DNA of 64,000 bases from Aggregatimonas sangjinii (GTDB lineage Bacteria; Bacteroidota; Bacteroidia; Flavobacteriales; Flavobacteriaceae): positions 1,685,001 to 1,749,000 of the forward strand of contig NZ_CP040710.1 in assembly GCF_005943945.1 (NCBI RefSeq), given 5' to 3'. Positions within the stretch are counted from its first letter, which is position 1. The number at the start of each line of letters is the position of its first letter. The position numbers were made by a program, and so were the translations under genes. Of the stretch, positions 29,163 through 37,968 are shown one piece after another. The notes under the pieces are model-generated. The model saw only the letters and a list, made by a program, of their open reading frames with translations, ran no database searches and was not told the origin of the DNA.

Positions 29163-29804
29163 TCAAAAAACCGCCAACAAAATAGCCACATAATGACAAA
29201 CAGCGGCAGCCAGAACGAAAAAGTGCCATACGGCGTGACTGTACGGATATCGATCCCATAGGTAAAAAATGACCCCTACCAGGTACATCGCACATCCAAT
29301 CAGGATCATGGTAAGGATATCGGAAGGGATATTTTCAAAGAAGGTCCGTCCCCCGACCACCATAATTCCGCCCATCGCGATATAAACCAGCGTTGAAATA
29401 ATCCGGAACCTGCCCGTAAAAAATATCTGAAAAATGATGCCCAAGGCGGTGAGGCCCCATAAAATGGAGAGCAGGCTAATGCCAAAGGCACTATTCATAT
29501 AAATCAATAGAAATGGGGTATAGGTTCCCGCGATCAGGAAATAGATGCTGATATGGTCCAGGATTTCGAAGATACGTTTGGCCTGTACGTGCTGAAAACC
29601 GTGGTATAGCGTCGAGCAGGTAAACAATTGTAAAAAACAAAAGCCGTAGACCGCCGCCCCGATAATGCCGGGAGTATTGTCACTCTTAATGGCAAAAGCG
29701 ATCAAGATCGGAATGCTGACCACCCCGAAAATAATCCCGAAACCGTGTACGATACTGTTGACCAGTTCTTGTTTGATCGGGGTAATGGACTCATAAGGAC
29801 GCAT
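29163..29804 (-). CDS. hemolysin III / PAQR-family membrane protein
   Basis: This 213-aa protein (from ATG at 29804) has seven hydrophobic segments. The PAQR signature is present: ELVNSIVHGFG near the start, STLYHGFQH near residue 65 and HAVWHFFVLAAAVCHY at the end, with the conserved His residues proposed to bind zinc. Bacterial members are often called hemolysin III but may be lipid hydrolases or receptors. A TTG upstream would add two residues. It is followed on the same strand by the repeat array, with no downstream gene nearby. Confidence 0.9.
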   Translation of the reverse strand: MRPYESITPIKQELVNSIVHGFGIIFGVVSIPILIAFAIKSDNTPGIIGAAVYGFCFLQLFTCSTLYHGFQHVQAKRIFEILDHISIYFLIAGTYTPFLLIYMNSAFGISLLSILWGLTALGIIFQIFFTGRFRIISTLVYIAMGGIMVVGGRTFFENIPSDILTMILIGCAMYLVGVIFYLWDRYPYSHAVWHFFVLAAAVCHYVAILLAVF

Positions 29805-29920
29805 AAGCAATGGATTTGGGTAATTCGTAAATACAAGCGGCTTGGGTAAAGGTACTGAAACAAGGGCGACCGTGTTAGTTCAGCGCATTCAATCATCGAT
29901 TGGAAATGAAATAAAAAAAG

Positions 29921-30838
29921 TCAGTCGGTATTCGATGGCATTACAAAGCGGATGGCATTGGGCAGTATGCTGAATGTGGCCGGGACAAGGCCTACGTACT
30001 CGCCATCGGCTTCGATACCACAGGCATCGCTACTTTCGACACGTACTTCTTTGGCGGTATGATAGTGTACCTGCGGATGGGCGATTTTTATCCCCTTTTT
30101 TAATTTACCGATATTTCTAAGGTAATCCCAAATGCTCAAATCGCCGAATAAGGCAAGCTGCAACTGTCCGTCAGAAAGCTGGGCCTCTGGGGCGATACAT
30201 ATGGCATTGCCAAAAAAGCGCCCGTTGGCCACGGCCATTTGCAACAATTTGCCTTCCCATGTCCAGTTGTTACTGCTACAACGGATCGTTTTCTTGGTAT
30301 AGCGAAAAAAGGTTTTGATGATTTGCTGGAAGTACTGAAAGCCGGGCCCGAACCAGCTGGAGGACCGTTCCAAACCTTGTACCACTTCCGGCCCGAGTCC
30401 CAAGCTTGCGATATTGATAAAATAGCGGCTTTCCTGAGTGTCATGCAGATAAATTTTACCGAGGTCGATGGGTCTGGTGGAATTGGATCGTATCAGCTGA
30501 AAGAGGGCCTCAATGGAACTGGAAAGCCCCGCCGTTCTGGCAAAATCATTGGCCGACCCCTGCGGAAGCAGTCCGACCGCTGGGTAGGCACTTGCCGGAA
30601 GGCTACTTTGCAACAGGCCGTTGATGACTTCATGCAAGGTACCGTCGCCCCCGACGGCGATGATAACATCGCAGCCCTCCGTAACCGCTTGGTGGGTCAA
30701 ATCGATGGCGTGTTGTTTCCGTTGGGTATGATGAAATTGTACACTGCCAATATTCGCCTGTCGCGCATACTGCTCCAGCTTCGGAAGCACCTTTTTAAAG
30801 CGGTTATTCTTGTTGTTGACGACAAAGACGATTTTCAT
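29921..30838 (-). CDS. diacylglycerol/lipid kinase family protein
   Basis: This 305-aa protein has the nucleotide-binding motif VGGDGTLHEVINGL near residue 60, with LPQGSANDFART about 45 residues on. The C-terminal part of this YegS/BmrU-like kinase carries IEADGEYVGLVPATFSILPNAIRFV. It phosphorylates a lipid such as diacylglycerol, a sphingoid base or an unknown lipid in the membrane. It has an ATG at 30838 with no overlapping neighbour. It lies upstream of the hemolysin III gene on the same strand. Confidence 0.92.
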   Translation of the reverse strand: MKIVFVVNNKNNRFKKVLPKLEQYARQANIGSVQFHHTQRKQHAIDLTHQAVTEGCDVIIAVGGDGTLHEVINGLLQSSLPASAYPAVGLLPQGSANDFARTAGLSSSIEALFQLIRSNSTRPIDLGKIYLHDTQESRYFINIASLGLGPEVVQGLERSSSWFGPGFQYFQQIIKTFFRYTKKTIRCSSNNWTWEGKLLQMAVANGRFFGNAICIAPEAQLSDGQLQLALFGDLSIWDYLRNIGKLKKGIKIAHPQVHYHTAKEVRVESSDACGIEADGEYVGLVPATFSILPNAIRFVMPSNTD

Positions 30839-31073
30839 ACTGCGGCTACGGATTTCTAAGGTAAGCTAATCTTCCGAACAATAAATTGCAGCAATATCCC
30901 GATTGGCGTTTTAGCAACGGCTTAATCGTTCACGAAAAAATATTGGAAGACAGTTGGTTCAAACGTCTAATTATCAGGCAAAAACTACTGGAAAACCAGT
31001 ATTTTTTTAGGGTATGGGTACGGTTGGACTGTTGCAATAACAAATAAGCGACAACCCCAATCCTTCCTGTATT

Positions 31074-31742
31074 ATGAAAACGATAGCCATTGCCTTGACC
31101 CTATTTTTTACCGTAGTATGCCATCTACAGGCCCAAAAAGATTCCGAAAACGCGCAAAGGGCTACCGGCTCGTACGTTACGGTAAGTCCGTTGCGGCTGT
31201 TGGATTTTCATGCCCCACGCTTGCGTGCGGGCTATATCCAACGGATAGCCGACCATTGGAAGGTGGGTCTGGACCTCGGACTCGGCGCCGGTACGGGCCT
31301 GCTTTCCCGACGGGAATCGGAGGATGATTTCCTATGGGAGGTCCGCCCGGAGCTGTACTATATCTTAAAACCGGAAGCGAGGACCCTAAAATACCTGTCC
31401 GCCGAGTTCTTTTATATCGGACAGTCGAATACGCTTTTAAACGATGTCTATGACACCGAAGACGGTATGGAACTGGTATTCGACCGGGCCGATTACGAAC
31501 GGCAAAAATATGGGATGCACCTCAAATTCGGGCTGTTCCTGCAGTTGGGCCGGCATTGGGGCCTCAACTGTTATGGGGGGCTTGGCTTCCGTTGGACGAC
31601 CATCTCTTTTTCCAATGTCATTAACGTCCGCGAAAATACGACCAGACATCGCGGCCATGGCTATGAGACCATTTATGATGCGGAACGCAACGATTTTAGG
31701 CCCAATCCGACCGTGGGAGTGAAGTTGTTTTATCGGCTTTAG
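31074..31742 (+). CDS. secreted beta-barrel-like protein, unknown
   Basis: This 222-aa protein has a signal peptide (MKTIAIALTLFFTVVCHLQA). A beta-rich body follows, with GYIQRIADHWKVGLDLGLGAG, a KYLSAEFFYIG strand and a PTVGVKLFYRL ending. The pattern is an outer-membrane beta-barrel of the small, uncharacterised kind. No family name was recognised. It stands alone, transcribed away from the lipid kinase gene. Confidence 0.65.
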   Translation: MKTIAIALTLFFTVVCHLQAQKDSENAQRATGSYVTVSPLRLLDFHAPRLRAGYIQRIADHWKVGLDLGLGAGTGLLSRRESEDDFLWEVRPELYYILKPEARTLKYLSAEFFYIGQSNTLLNDVYDTEDGMELVFDRADYERQKYGMHLKFGLFLQLGRHWGLNCYGGLGFRWTTISFSNVINVRENTTRHRGHGYETIYDAERNDFRPNPTVGVKLFYRL

Positions 31743-31840
31743 TTCGTATTAAAGTACAATGGGGCACTCTTTTTATTGGCAACTTCGTCGTGTCAGCGAA
31801 TGAAAAAAGGAAGTTTTAAAACATTCAGCTGTACTGATTA

Positions 31841-31872
31841 GGGGAAGCTTAAGACGGACTTCCTCTTTTTTT
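31841..31872 (+). terminator. possible rho-independent terminator
   Basis: GGGGAAG (31841-31847) pairs with CTTCCTC (31859-31865, one G-U pair), followed by seven T. It lies about 100 bases after the preceding gene and 15 bases before the small gene at 31887. Confidence 0.5.
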
Positions 31873-31886
31873 CGTATCTTATACTT

Positions 31887-32027
31887 ATGGATTTACCAAA
31901 AGAAGTTTTCTACATACTCGTACCAGTAGTCTTTCTAGCGTTGGCGATGGCCTTGGTAGGCTATTTGACCAAAAGCAGCAGGAACTTTAGAAATAGCAGA
32001 AACAGAAGGGCGCGAAAGCAGTTTTAA
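31887..32027 (+). CDS. 46-aa membrane miniprotein with basic tail
   Basis: The frame from ATG at 31887 encodes MDLPKEVFYILVPVVFLALA, then AMALVGYLTK and an Arg/Asn/Lys-rich tail ending RRARKQF, with TAA at 32025. It has one membrane helix and a cytosolic basic tail by the positive-inside rule. No family was recognised. The frame is short but well formed, so it is reported with modest confidence. It lies next to the AT-rich insert that begins at about 32.2 kb. Confidence 0.55.
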   Translation: MDLPKEVFYILVPVVFLALAMALVGYLTKSSRNFRNSRNRRARKQF

Positions 32028-32178
32028 GCTTTTTGTTAAAGCGATTTTCTACAATCTAAGGCTTGCTAACAGGTTTCTACCTGAAGTCTCGGGTACTGGC
32101 GTCGTATTTCTATATTGGGCGCTATTTTTGACTGAAAACCTTCTGTCCTTATATAGGATACATTGTTAGCCACTGGCT

Positions 32179-33084
32179 TTATTTCAAATCGTATTTTATT
32201 TCACGTTGTTTGAAAGCTTCGTTTCCACCTTCAAGGATTTCACAAACGTGCTCTTTTATTCCTTGTCTTTCTAAAATTATTTCAATTCCTTCATCAGCTT
32301 CTTTTGAGTTTTCCAGACTTCCCGATACGTACTGGAATTTAGCTCCATTTTCGTTTTTTGTGTCAACTCCATTTTGATTTGCGACAATTACTTGTTCTGA
32401 GTCAGCACCAACAACGATATTCGGATTATGAGTTACGACTATTATTTGTCTTTCCTTTTTCTTCTTTTTCAGGTACTTAACTAGCTCTTTGTAAATTGCA
32501 CGATTATCTAAATCATCTTCGGGCTGGTCAATTAGTATAGGACAGTCTTTGTCGCTAAAGTCCAATAACAGCATTAGAACTACAAATGCTTTTTTACCTT
32601 CCGACATTTGATTAAATGTATCATCATAGCGTATATCGTAGGAAATATCAAAGAAATTTGTAGACATTAATTTTAAGGCTAAGCCTAAATGTGAGTTCCC
32701 ACCTTTTAGTGTTAGAGATTGATTAAGAAGTTTTTCAAAAATCTCGGTAGTTAACTTAAAATATTGTTCAACATTTATATCAAATGAGGTATTTACAATT
32801 TTTTTTCCTTGGTCACTCTGTTGGTTCACACTCCAATTTAAAAGCTCCCTAAATTCAAATGATTTTAGTTTTGGAAAGGCGAGTATTTCTAATTTTCCTT
32901 CCGAAATATTTAACTTCTCCTTTATTTCTTCGATTTTGTTGTAGAAGTTTCTATGTGCTTGTATAACAGAGGTTTTGAAACTATTTATTTGTAATAAAAA
33001 CTCCTCTATCTCTTTTTTGATTAATGTAATATCGGCAAGTTTGTCTCTTTGAATTTTTAGCTTTTGTTCTGTTTCTTTATAATG
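32179..33084 (-). pseudogene. TrlF-like PHP/ATPase gene, C-terminal part split off by IS
   Basis: This is the C-terminal 300 codons of the gene whose N-terminal part is at 34336-36165. Without the IS the frame runs from CAT at the junction through 84 codons (YKETEQK...SF, coiled-coil) into the 216-residue segment that follows GTG at 32829. It holds an ATPase Walker B, LIDQPEDDLDNR, and an H-loop IVVTHNPNIVV. No stop or frameshift was found in this part. TAA or TGA for the gene is at 32179-32181. It would still need the N-terminal Walker A for function, so it is a pseudogene as assembled. Confidence 0.85.
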
Positions 33085-33110
33085 TGAGCATCCCCCCGAA
33101 AATAGGACAG
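33085..33110. repeat. IS left terminal inverted repeat
   Basis: The 26 bases from 33085 start TGAGCATCCC and end GGACAG. They match the inverse of 34313-34338 exactly. Confidence 0.95.
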
Positions 33111-33144
33111 GTTTTACATTAAACTAAGTTCTGGTTATTGATCA

Positions 33145-33993
33145 TTATGCTGCTTTTTGTTGTTGTTTCAAATACCTTTTAAAAGGTATTTGATTGTCGA
33201 TTCCCTGATGTCTTCTTCTGTTATTGTAATAGTCAAAATATCCGTTGAGTTGTTCGTATAGATCGATTCCTGAGTCTGGGGGATTGAGATAGATACTTTC
33301 ATATTTAACGCTTCTCCACAGCCGTTCTATAAACACATTGTCTATGGCCCTTCCCTTACCGTCCATACTCAGCTTGATATCATTTGACAAGACCAGATGT
33401 GTAAACACCTCGGAGGTAAACTGACTGCCCTGATCGGTATTGACGATTTCCGGCTTTCCATGTTTCGTCATAGCCACTTCCAAGGTTTCTTTGCACCATT
33501 GTGCGTCCATGGTATTGGACACTGACCAGTTCAATACATAACGGCTATGCAGGTCTATGATGGCTACCAAGTACATGAAACCTTTGCGCATCGGTATATA
33601 GGTGATATCGGTTGCCCATACCTGGTTCGGTCTATAGACCTTCAGGTTCCTGAGCAGGTAAGGATACACTTTATGGGCCTTGTTGCGCCTGGAAGTATGC
33701 TTTCCCGGCATAATGGCACTCAGGCCCATTACACGGTAATACAAACGATCTATACGCTTTTGGTTCACTTTGTATCCCTTGTCCATGGTCAGCCAAGTGT
33801 GCATACGTTTGGCCCCTTTAAAATAGTGGTCGGCGTAATGTTCGTCCATCAAGCGCATGAGTTCCAGGTTCAGTTCACTCTCGCCCTTGGGCTTATAATA
33901 AAGACCTGAACGGTGCAATTTCAAAAGCTCGCTCTGTTTTGCGATACTTAGGTTGGAATGATCCTTGCTTATCATTTCTCGACGTTCTTTCAA
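33145..33993 (-). CDS. IS3-family transposase OrfB (DDE integrase domain)
   Basis: The 282-aa frame carries an HTH_21-like region (HRSGLYYK, HYADHYFKGAKRMHTWL), then the DDE catalytic residues: WATDITYIP (first Asp), NTDQGSQF (second Asp) and RLWRSVKYE (Glu). No ATG begins it: the annotated start is a TTG, because the real product is an OrfAB fusion made by -1 frameshifting near 34014-34020. It is complete with no stops. Confidence 0.93.
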   Translation of the reverse strand: MKERREMISKDHSNLSIAKQSELLKLHRSGLYYKPKGESELNLELMRLMDEHYADHYFKGAKRMHTWLTMDKGYKVNQKRIDRLYYRVMGLSAIMPGKHTSRRNKAHKVYPYLLRNLKVYRPNQVWATDITYIPMRKGFMYLVAIIDLHSRYVLNWSVSNTMDAQWCKETLEVAMTKHGKPEIVNTDQGSQFTSEVFTHLVLSNDIKLSMDGKGRAIDNVFIERLWRSVKYESIYLNPPDSGIDLYEQLNGYFDYYNNRRRHQGIDNQIPFKRYLKQQQKAA

Positions 33994-33998
33994 TGGTC

Positions 33999-34274
33999 TC
34001 AGCGCAAGGCGTTCTTTAAAAAATCGAGTTCCACTTTCTGCTTGCCTATCACCTTTAAAAGATGGTCCTCTTTTTCTTCAGCTTCGCTCTTTGCCGATTT
34101 CGGGCCTTTTATGAAAACCGACTCCGCTTGGGCCAGAAACTCCCGTTTCCAAAGGTTTACCTGTTGCGGTGATATCTCGAACCGCTGAGCAAGTTCTTGA
34201 GCCGTTTCACGCTCTTTAAGAGCCTCCAAAACTACCTTTGTCTTGAATTTGGGTGTGAATTTTCTTCGTGTCAT
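33999..34274 (-). CDS. IS3-family transposase OrfA (HTH)
   Basis: The 91-aa protein has an N-terminal helix-turn-helix, KFKTKVVLEALKERETAQEL with RFEISPQQVNLWKREF. A coiled-coil ends in LDFLKNALR. It is the DNA-binding half of the OrfAB transposase. Its stop TGA is at 33999-34001, and orfB reads in the -1 frame from just upstream. Confidence 0.93.
   Translation of the reverse strand: MTRRKFTPKFKTKVVLEALKERETAQELAQRFEISPQQVNLWKREFLAQAESVFIKGPKSAKSEAEEKEDHLLKVIGKQKVELDFLKNALR
34014..34020 (-). promoter_or_regulatory. -1 programmed frameshift heptamer T TTA AAG
   Basis: On the minus strand the transposase orfA reads TTT TTA AAG AAC GCC. The heptamer TTTAAAG fits X XXY YYZ slippage. A -1 step gives GAA CGC CTT GCG, the frame of orfB with no stops. 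This matches the usual IS3 OrfAB mechanism. Confidence 0.8.
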
Positions 34275-34312
34275 ATAAGTAAATTTAAGTTTCTTTTTGG
34301 GAACTTAATTTA

Positions 34313-34338
34313 CTGTCCTATTTTCGGGGGGATGCTCA
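34313..34338. repeat. IS right terminal inverted repeat
   Basis: The 26 bases ending at 34338 (CTGTCC...GATGCTCA) are the exact inverse of the left repeat. The terminal TCA gives a TGA stop that ends the interrupted upstream gene fragment. Confidence 0.95.
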
Positions 34339-36165
34339 ATGCTTATTATTCTTGAAGGTTTCAATTCCTTTGATATAACTCGCATTCTTCTCAATTTCCA
34401 ACAGTTTTTGACTATTTGCTTTTAGAGTAGCAATATTTTTCTCTGAAATTTTGTCCAATTCTGAATTCCATTCATCTTGAAACTTGTTTTTAAGTTTTTC
34501 AAAAGAAGTTTTAACCTCAAATCTATTTGAATCACTCAAAGAGACAATATCAAAATCAATATCTTTATTTATGAAGAATTTCTCCTTTAAAGATTGAATT
34601 TTAGATATTTGCGAGTTAAGATTTTCATTTACTTTTAAGAGTTCTTCAAATTCTAGTTTAAGTTTATTGTAATCCTCTAATTCTTTCTCGGTGATTTGAA
34701 TCTTTAATTTTAACTCAGAAAGTTCCTTTGTTAATTTCTCAATTTCGGCTTTAATTCCTTTTTCATCTCCCTTTTCCTTCAGTTTGATTCTACGTTTTAT
34801 AAGTTCCTCTTGTAACTGAAATAGCTTATTTATTTTTGCTGTTATATCAGAGTTGTTTTCACTTGAAAATGATTCATAGTTGGTAATTAGTTGATTTTTC
34901 GTTGCATCTTGCTTTATTATTTCCTCCACCAAATTATCTAATTCGCCACCTTTATTTTTAGCTAATTGATACATGTAACTTTGAGGGAAGTATTCGATAT
35001 TTCTGTCATTATTTTCAACTCCATCTTTCCAAGTTATCGACATTCCGGATACTATTGCATTCACAAAATCTGTGTACTCTTGATTGCCAAATTTCACAGG
35101 TTTATCGCAATTTAACTTTTTAGCTATAGCTCCTAACAAAACTGATTTTCCTGTAGACCTACCACCAATAATACAGTTTAGGTTTTGGTTCAAATACAAA
35201 GTTTGACTTGTAAAATCGCTATGGGTAATAGTAACAGAATCTATTGCTTGATAACCTGCTTTTTCTTGAGGTTTGATTTGTTCGATTGATACTCGTTCAT
35301 CTGGTTCGTAGCCAATTTGTTTAATTCCATTAAAAGTCGTGTCTGCTTTTATCCAAGTATGACAATGATAGCTTTCTGATGGTTTTTTACTTCCATCATC
35401 ATTGAACTCGTATGTGTCTAAGTTCTGAAAAGAATGAATATCTAGAGAATGAAGTAATCTTTTGTTACCAAATTCATTAAGCCAATTTTGATTTTTTTCA
35501 TTCGTTGCTACGTTATTGCTAAAAAATGCTTTTACTTGAGAATATAAATGGTCTTTAAGAGGTTTTAATTGCTGGTTTTTTTCGAGATTACTCCATTCTT
35601 TATAACCAAGAAAAAGGAATGTTTTGTCTTTCCAAGCAGTTGAATTTACAAGTTCTAGAACTTCCTCGGTGGAAGGAATTAAAGATTCAAAACCACCTTT
35701 CAAAGTGCCGCCAATTTCGCTGAAATTTTCTTTTGATAGCTTTTTTGTTTTGTGAGCTTCAAGTTTCGAAATTTTAATGTTGTCAATAAACTCTTCTCTA
35801 ATTTTTTTTATTTCGTTTGATAAATTTGATTCATCAACATCAAATAATATATGTAGATTAATTTTTTGAAGTCTGTTTTCATTTCCACTTCCAAAAGTGT
35901 CAATTCTAAACTCTAGTATCGGAAAGATTTTGTCAATATTCGTAAGCCTGCCTTTAGCCTTGAATTCCATTACTTTTTCATAACCGTCTATGAAATAATA
36001 ATCAGTTATTCCAATAACCTTGACTTCTTTAGGTAAGTTCTCTAAACATTTAACGAACTTTTCCCAATTTTCAGGTGTATTTTTGTATTCTTGACATATT
36101 GATTCAGGTGTATGAATATGTAAATCCCATATTCTCCATTCCGAACCTCTTTCTTTTATTGTCAT
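34336..36165 (-). pseudogene. TrlF-like PHP/ATPase gene, N-terminal part
   Basis: The 609-residue N-terminal fragment ends in KNNKH, then TGA from the IS. It has WRIWDLHIHTPES, a PHP-type HxH metal motif at residues 14-18, IGITDYYFIDGY, and a P-loop GGRSTGKSVLLG near residues 332-342. A long coiled coil fills residues 420-590. It matches TrlF-type PHP plus SMC-like ATPase proteins, a group associated with defence or DNA processing. Joined with the C-terminal part it gives 909 codons. This stretch is clearly more AT-rich than its neighbours, which suggests acquisition by transfer. Confidence 0.85.
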
Positions 36166-36408
36166 TCTGTTGGTTTTTTCAGCTTGTGACTATTAATTAT
36201 GTATGAAAAATTACTTATCTCCCGTTAATTCCCGTAATAACTATCCCACACAAGATACCCAAACCAAGCCAATAAATTCGTACAAGAATCGACGAAACCC
36301 CTGTATATATCGTTTACCGTTAAAAGTGTCCATCACCCCAGAAACCGGGATGTCCATACGCCTATAATTTTCTAGCTTCGTAGGCGTTAGTCCTACATAC
36401 ATCGTATC

Positions 36409-37812
36409 ATGAAACAGTCTTCTTTACAATACCGGTACTGGGTAGCAGTATGCTTTTGCTGTACCGTCGGTACTGGCTTCGCCCAGACGCCTGTCATCAA
36501 TCTGGATTCCGTTGCCGAAGCAACACCGCCTAACATTGAATTGCAGAGCCTAGAGGAAACCGTAACGGATAGGCCCTATCCCATTTTCACCCCTCCCAGC
36601 TATTCCGCAGGCCAACAGTCGTATGCCATCGCCGATGTCCCAAGGCCACGTGGCGAAGGTATTTTCGGCTATGTCTCCGACCCGAACGATGATATAGATG
36701 CTGCGGCAGAGCTCCGCTTGAACCAACTGCTCTACGACTTGGAGGAAAAGTCCTCCGTAGAGGTCGCCGTAGTGATGCTGCCCAGTACCGGGGAGGAGGT
36801 ACCAAAGGATTTTGCGGTGGAGCTGTTCGCGAAATGGGGGATCGGAAAGAACGATACCGACAACGGCCTTTTGATTTTGACCGTAATGGACCAACGCCGT
36901 ACCGAATTCGAGGTCGGGTATGGCCTGGAACCCATCCTTACTGATGTGGTCTGTTACCGTATCGGGGTGAATGAAATCGTACCCTATTTTAAACAAGGCG
37001 ATTACGGCGGCGGATTGTTGAGTGCCGTCCGACGCATCAAGGAATTTTTGGAAAACCCCGCAGCCATCGAAGAGGTTTATGGCTATGGCGTGGCCTACGA
37101 GGAAGAGTCCTCGTATAACTTTGGGAAAGGCACCCTGTTCCTGCTCCTATACACCTTGATCTGTTTCGTTTTCGGCTTTCGGTATTATGGTTCGGCCTAT
37201 GATATTGAACGCTCTAAAGACGACTACTACGACAAATACCATCGGTTGCACAAGCTAAAATTCGGTTGCCTACATTTCTTGTTTCCGCTTCCGCTACTGT
37301 TCTTTTCCAAAATGGTTGAAAAAAGACTGAAACGCTACCGCTACGGGCCGCGTTTTAGTAAAATCAACGGGAAACCCTTGGTACTAAAGAACGATTATGA
37401 CGAAATCGACTATCTCAAAGAGGTAGAACTGTTGGAGGAATCCCTAAAAGCCCTGGAATACGATGTGTGGGTCACCGAGGATGAGAGCGATTTGATGGTG
37501 TTGGAATATGAGGGCGCCAATGGCCGTAAGTATTCCGATTGCGAGGAGTGCAGCTATAAGACCTACGGCAAACTCAAATCGATCGTGACGAAGACGGCTA
37601 CCTACAGCCATGAAGGGGAACGCATCGATTACTACGAATGCCGGAATTGCAATTACAAAAATGAAAAGGTGGTCGTATTAGCCCAGAAAGTAAGTGAGAG
37701 TTCCTCATCTTCGTCCTCGGGTTCATCGTCCTATTCTTCCTCTTCAAGCAGTTCATCTTCCAGTTTCGGTGGCGGAAGCTCCGGTGGGGGTGGCGCTGGA
37801 GTGAGTTGGTAG
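36409..37812 (+). CDS. TPM-domain protein with Ser/Gly-rich C terminus
   Basis: This 467-aa protein has a signal peptide, a TPM-phosphatase domain in residues about 80-215 (YVSDPNDDIDAAAELRLNQ, KWGIGKNDTDNGLLILTVMD, YGLEPILTD), and a transmembrane segment at about residue 243 (FLLLYTLICFVFGF). A cytosolic or luminal part has Cys-pair motifs CEEC and CRNC, which could bind zinc. The tail is SSSSSSFGGGSSGGGGAGVSW. TPM proteins of the YgcG type are common in bacteria; the function is unclear. It stands alone downstream of the AT-rich insert. Confidence 0.87.
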   Translation: MKQSSLQYRYWVAVCFCCTVGTGFAQTPVINLDSVAEATPPNIELQSLEETVTDRPYPIFTPPSYSAGQQSYAIADVPRPRGEGIFGYVSDPNDDIDAAAELRLNQLLYDLEEKSSVEVAVVMLPSTGEEVPKDFAVELFAKWGIGKNDTDNGLLILTVMDQRRTEFEVGYGLEPILTDVVCYRIGVNEIVPYFKQGDYGGGLLSAVRRIKEFLENPAAIEEVYGYGVAYEEESSYNFGKGTLFLLLYTLICFVFGFRYYGSAYDIERSKDDYYDKYHRLHKLKFGCLHFLFPLPLLFFSKMVEKRLKRYRYGPRFSKINGKPLVLKNDYDEIDYLKEVELLEESLKALEYDVWVTEDESDLMVLEYEGANGRKYSDCEECSYKTYGKLKSIVTKTATYSHEGERIDYYECRNCNYKNEKVVVLAQKVSESSSSSSSGSSSYSSSSSSSSSSFGGGSSGGGGAGVSW

Positions 37813-37840
37813 AGGGAATTTTTCCGTCGGGTGTTAAGTT

Positions 37841-37925
37841 ATTGGGTTATTTGGTTAGTGGGTTATTGGGTTAGTGGGTTAGTGGGTTAGTGAGATAGTG
37901 GGTTAGTGAAATAGTGGGCTTGGCT
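37841..37925 (+). repeat. degenerate TTAGTGGGTTA tandem repeat, G-rich on plus strand
   Basis: About 85 bases with units such as TTAGTGGGTTA, TTATTGGGTTA and TTAGTGAGATAGTGGG. It lies between the TPM gene and the AraC regulator. On the opposite strand it reads AACCCACTA as in the arrays at 24906 and 28934. Confidence 0.85.
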
Positions 37926-37968
37926 TGCTTATTGGGTGTGCGTTGTAGGCTGATTCTATGGCGGTTGG

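Larger units (their letters stand above)
33085..34338 (-). mobile_element. IS3-family insertion sequence, 1254 bp, 3-bp target duplication
   Basis: The element begins TGAGCATCCCCCCGAAAATA at 33085 and ends with its exact inverse at 34338. The terminal inverted repeats match for 26 bases (33085-33110 and 34313-34338). The flanks are ATG at 33082-33084 and ATG at 34339-34341, a 3-bp target-site duplication. It contains orfA and orfB of the IS3 type on the minus strand with a -1 slippery site. It splits a TrlF-like gene whose open frame is restored when the element and one ATG are removed. Integrity suggests a recent insertion. Confidence 0.95.

Noticed and set aside
32829-33084. GTG start at 32829 as a true N terminus of the TrlF-like tail
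   Set aside because: The open frame continues unbroken upstream to the IS junction, so the 216-codon frame is part of the split gene and not a separate gene.
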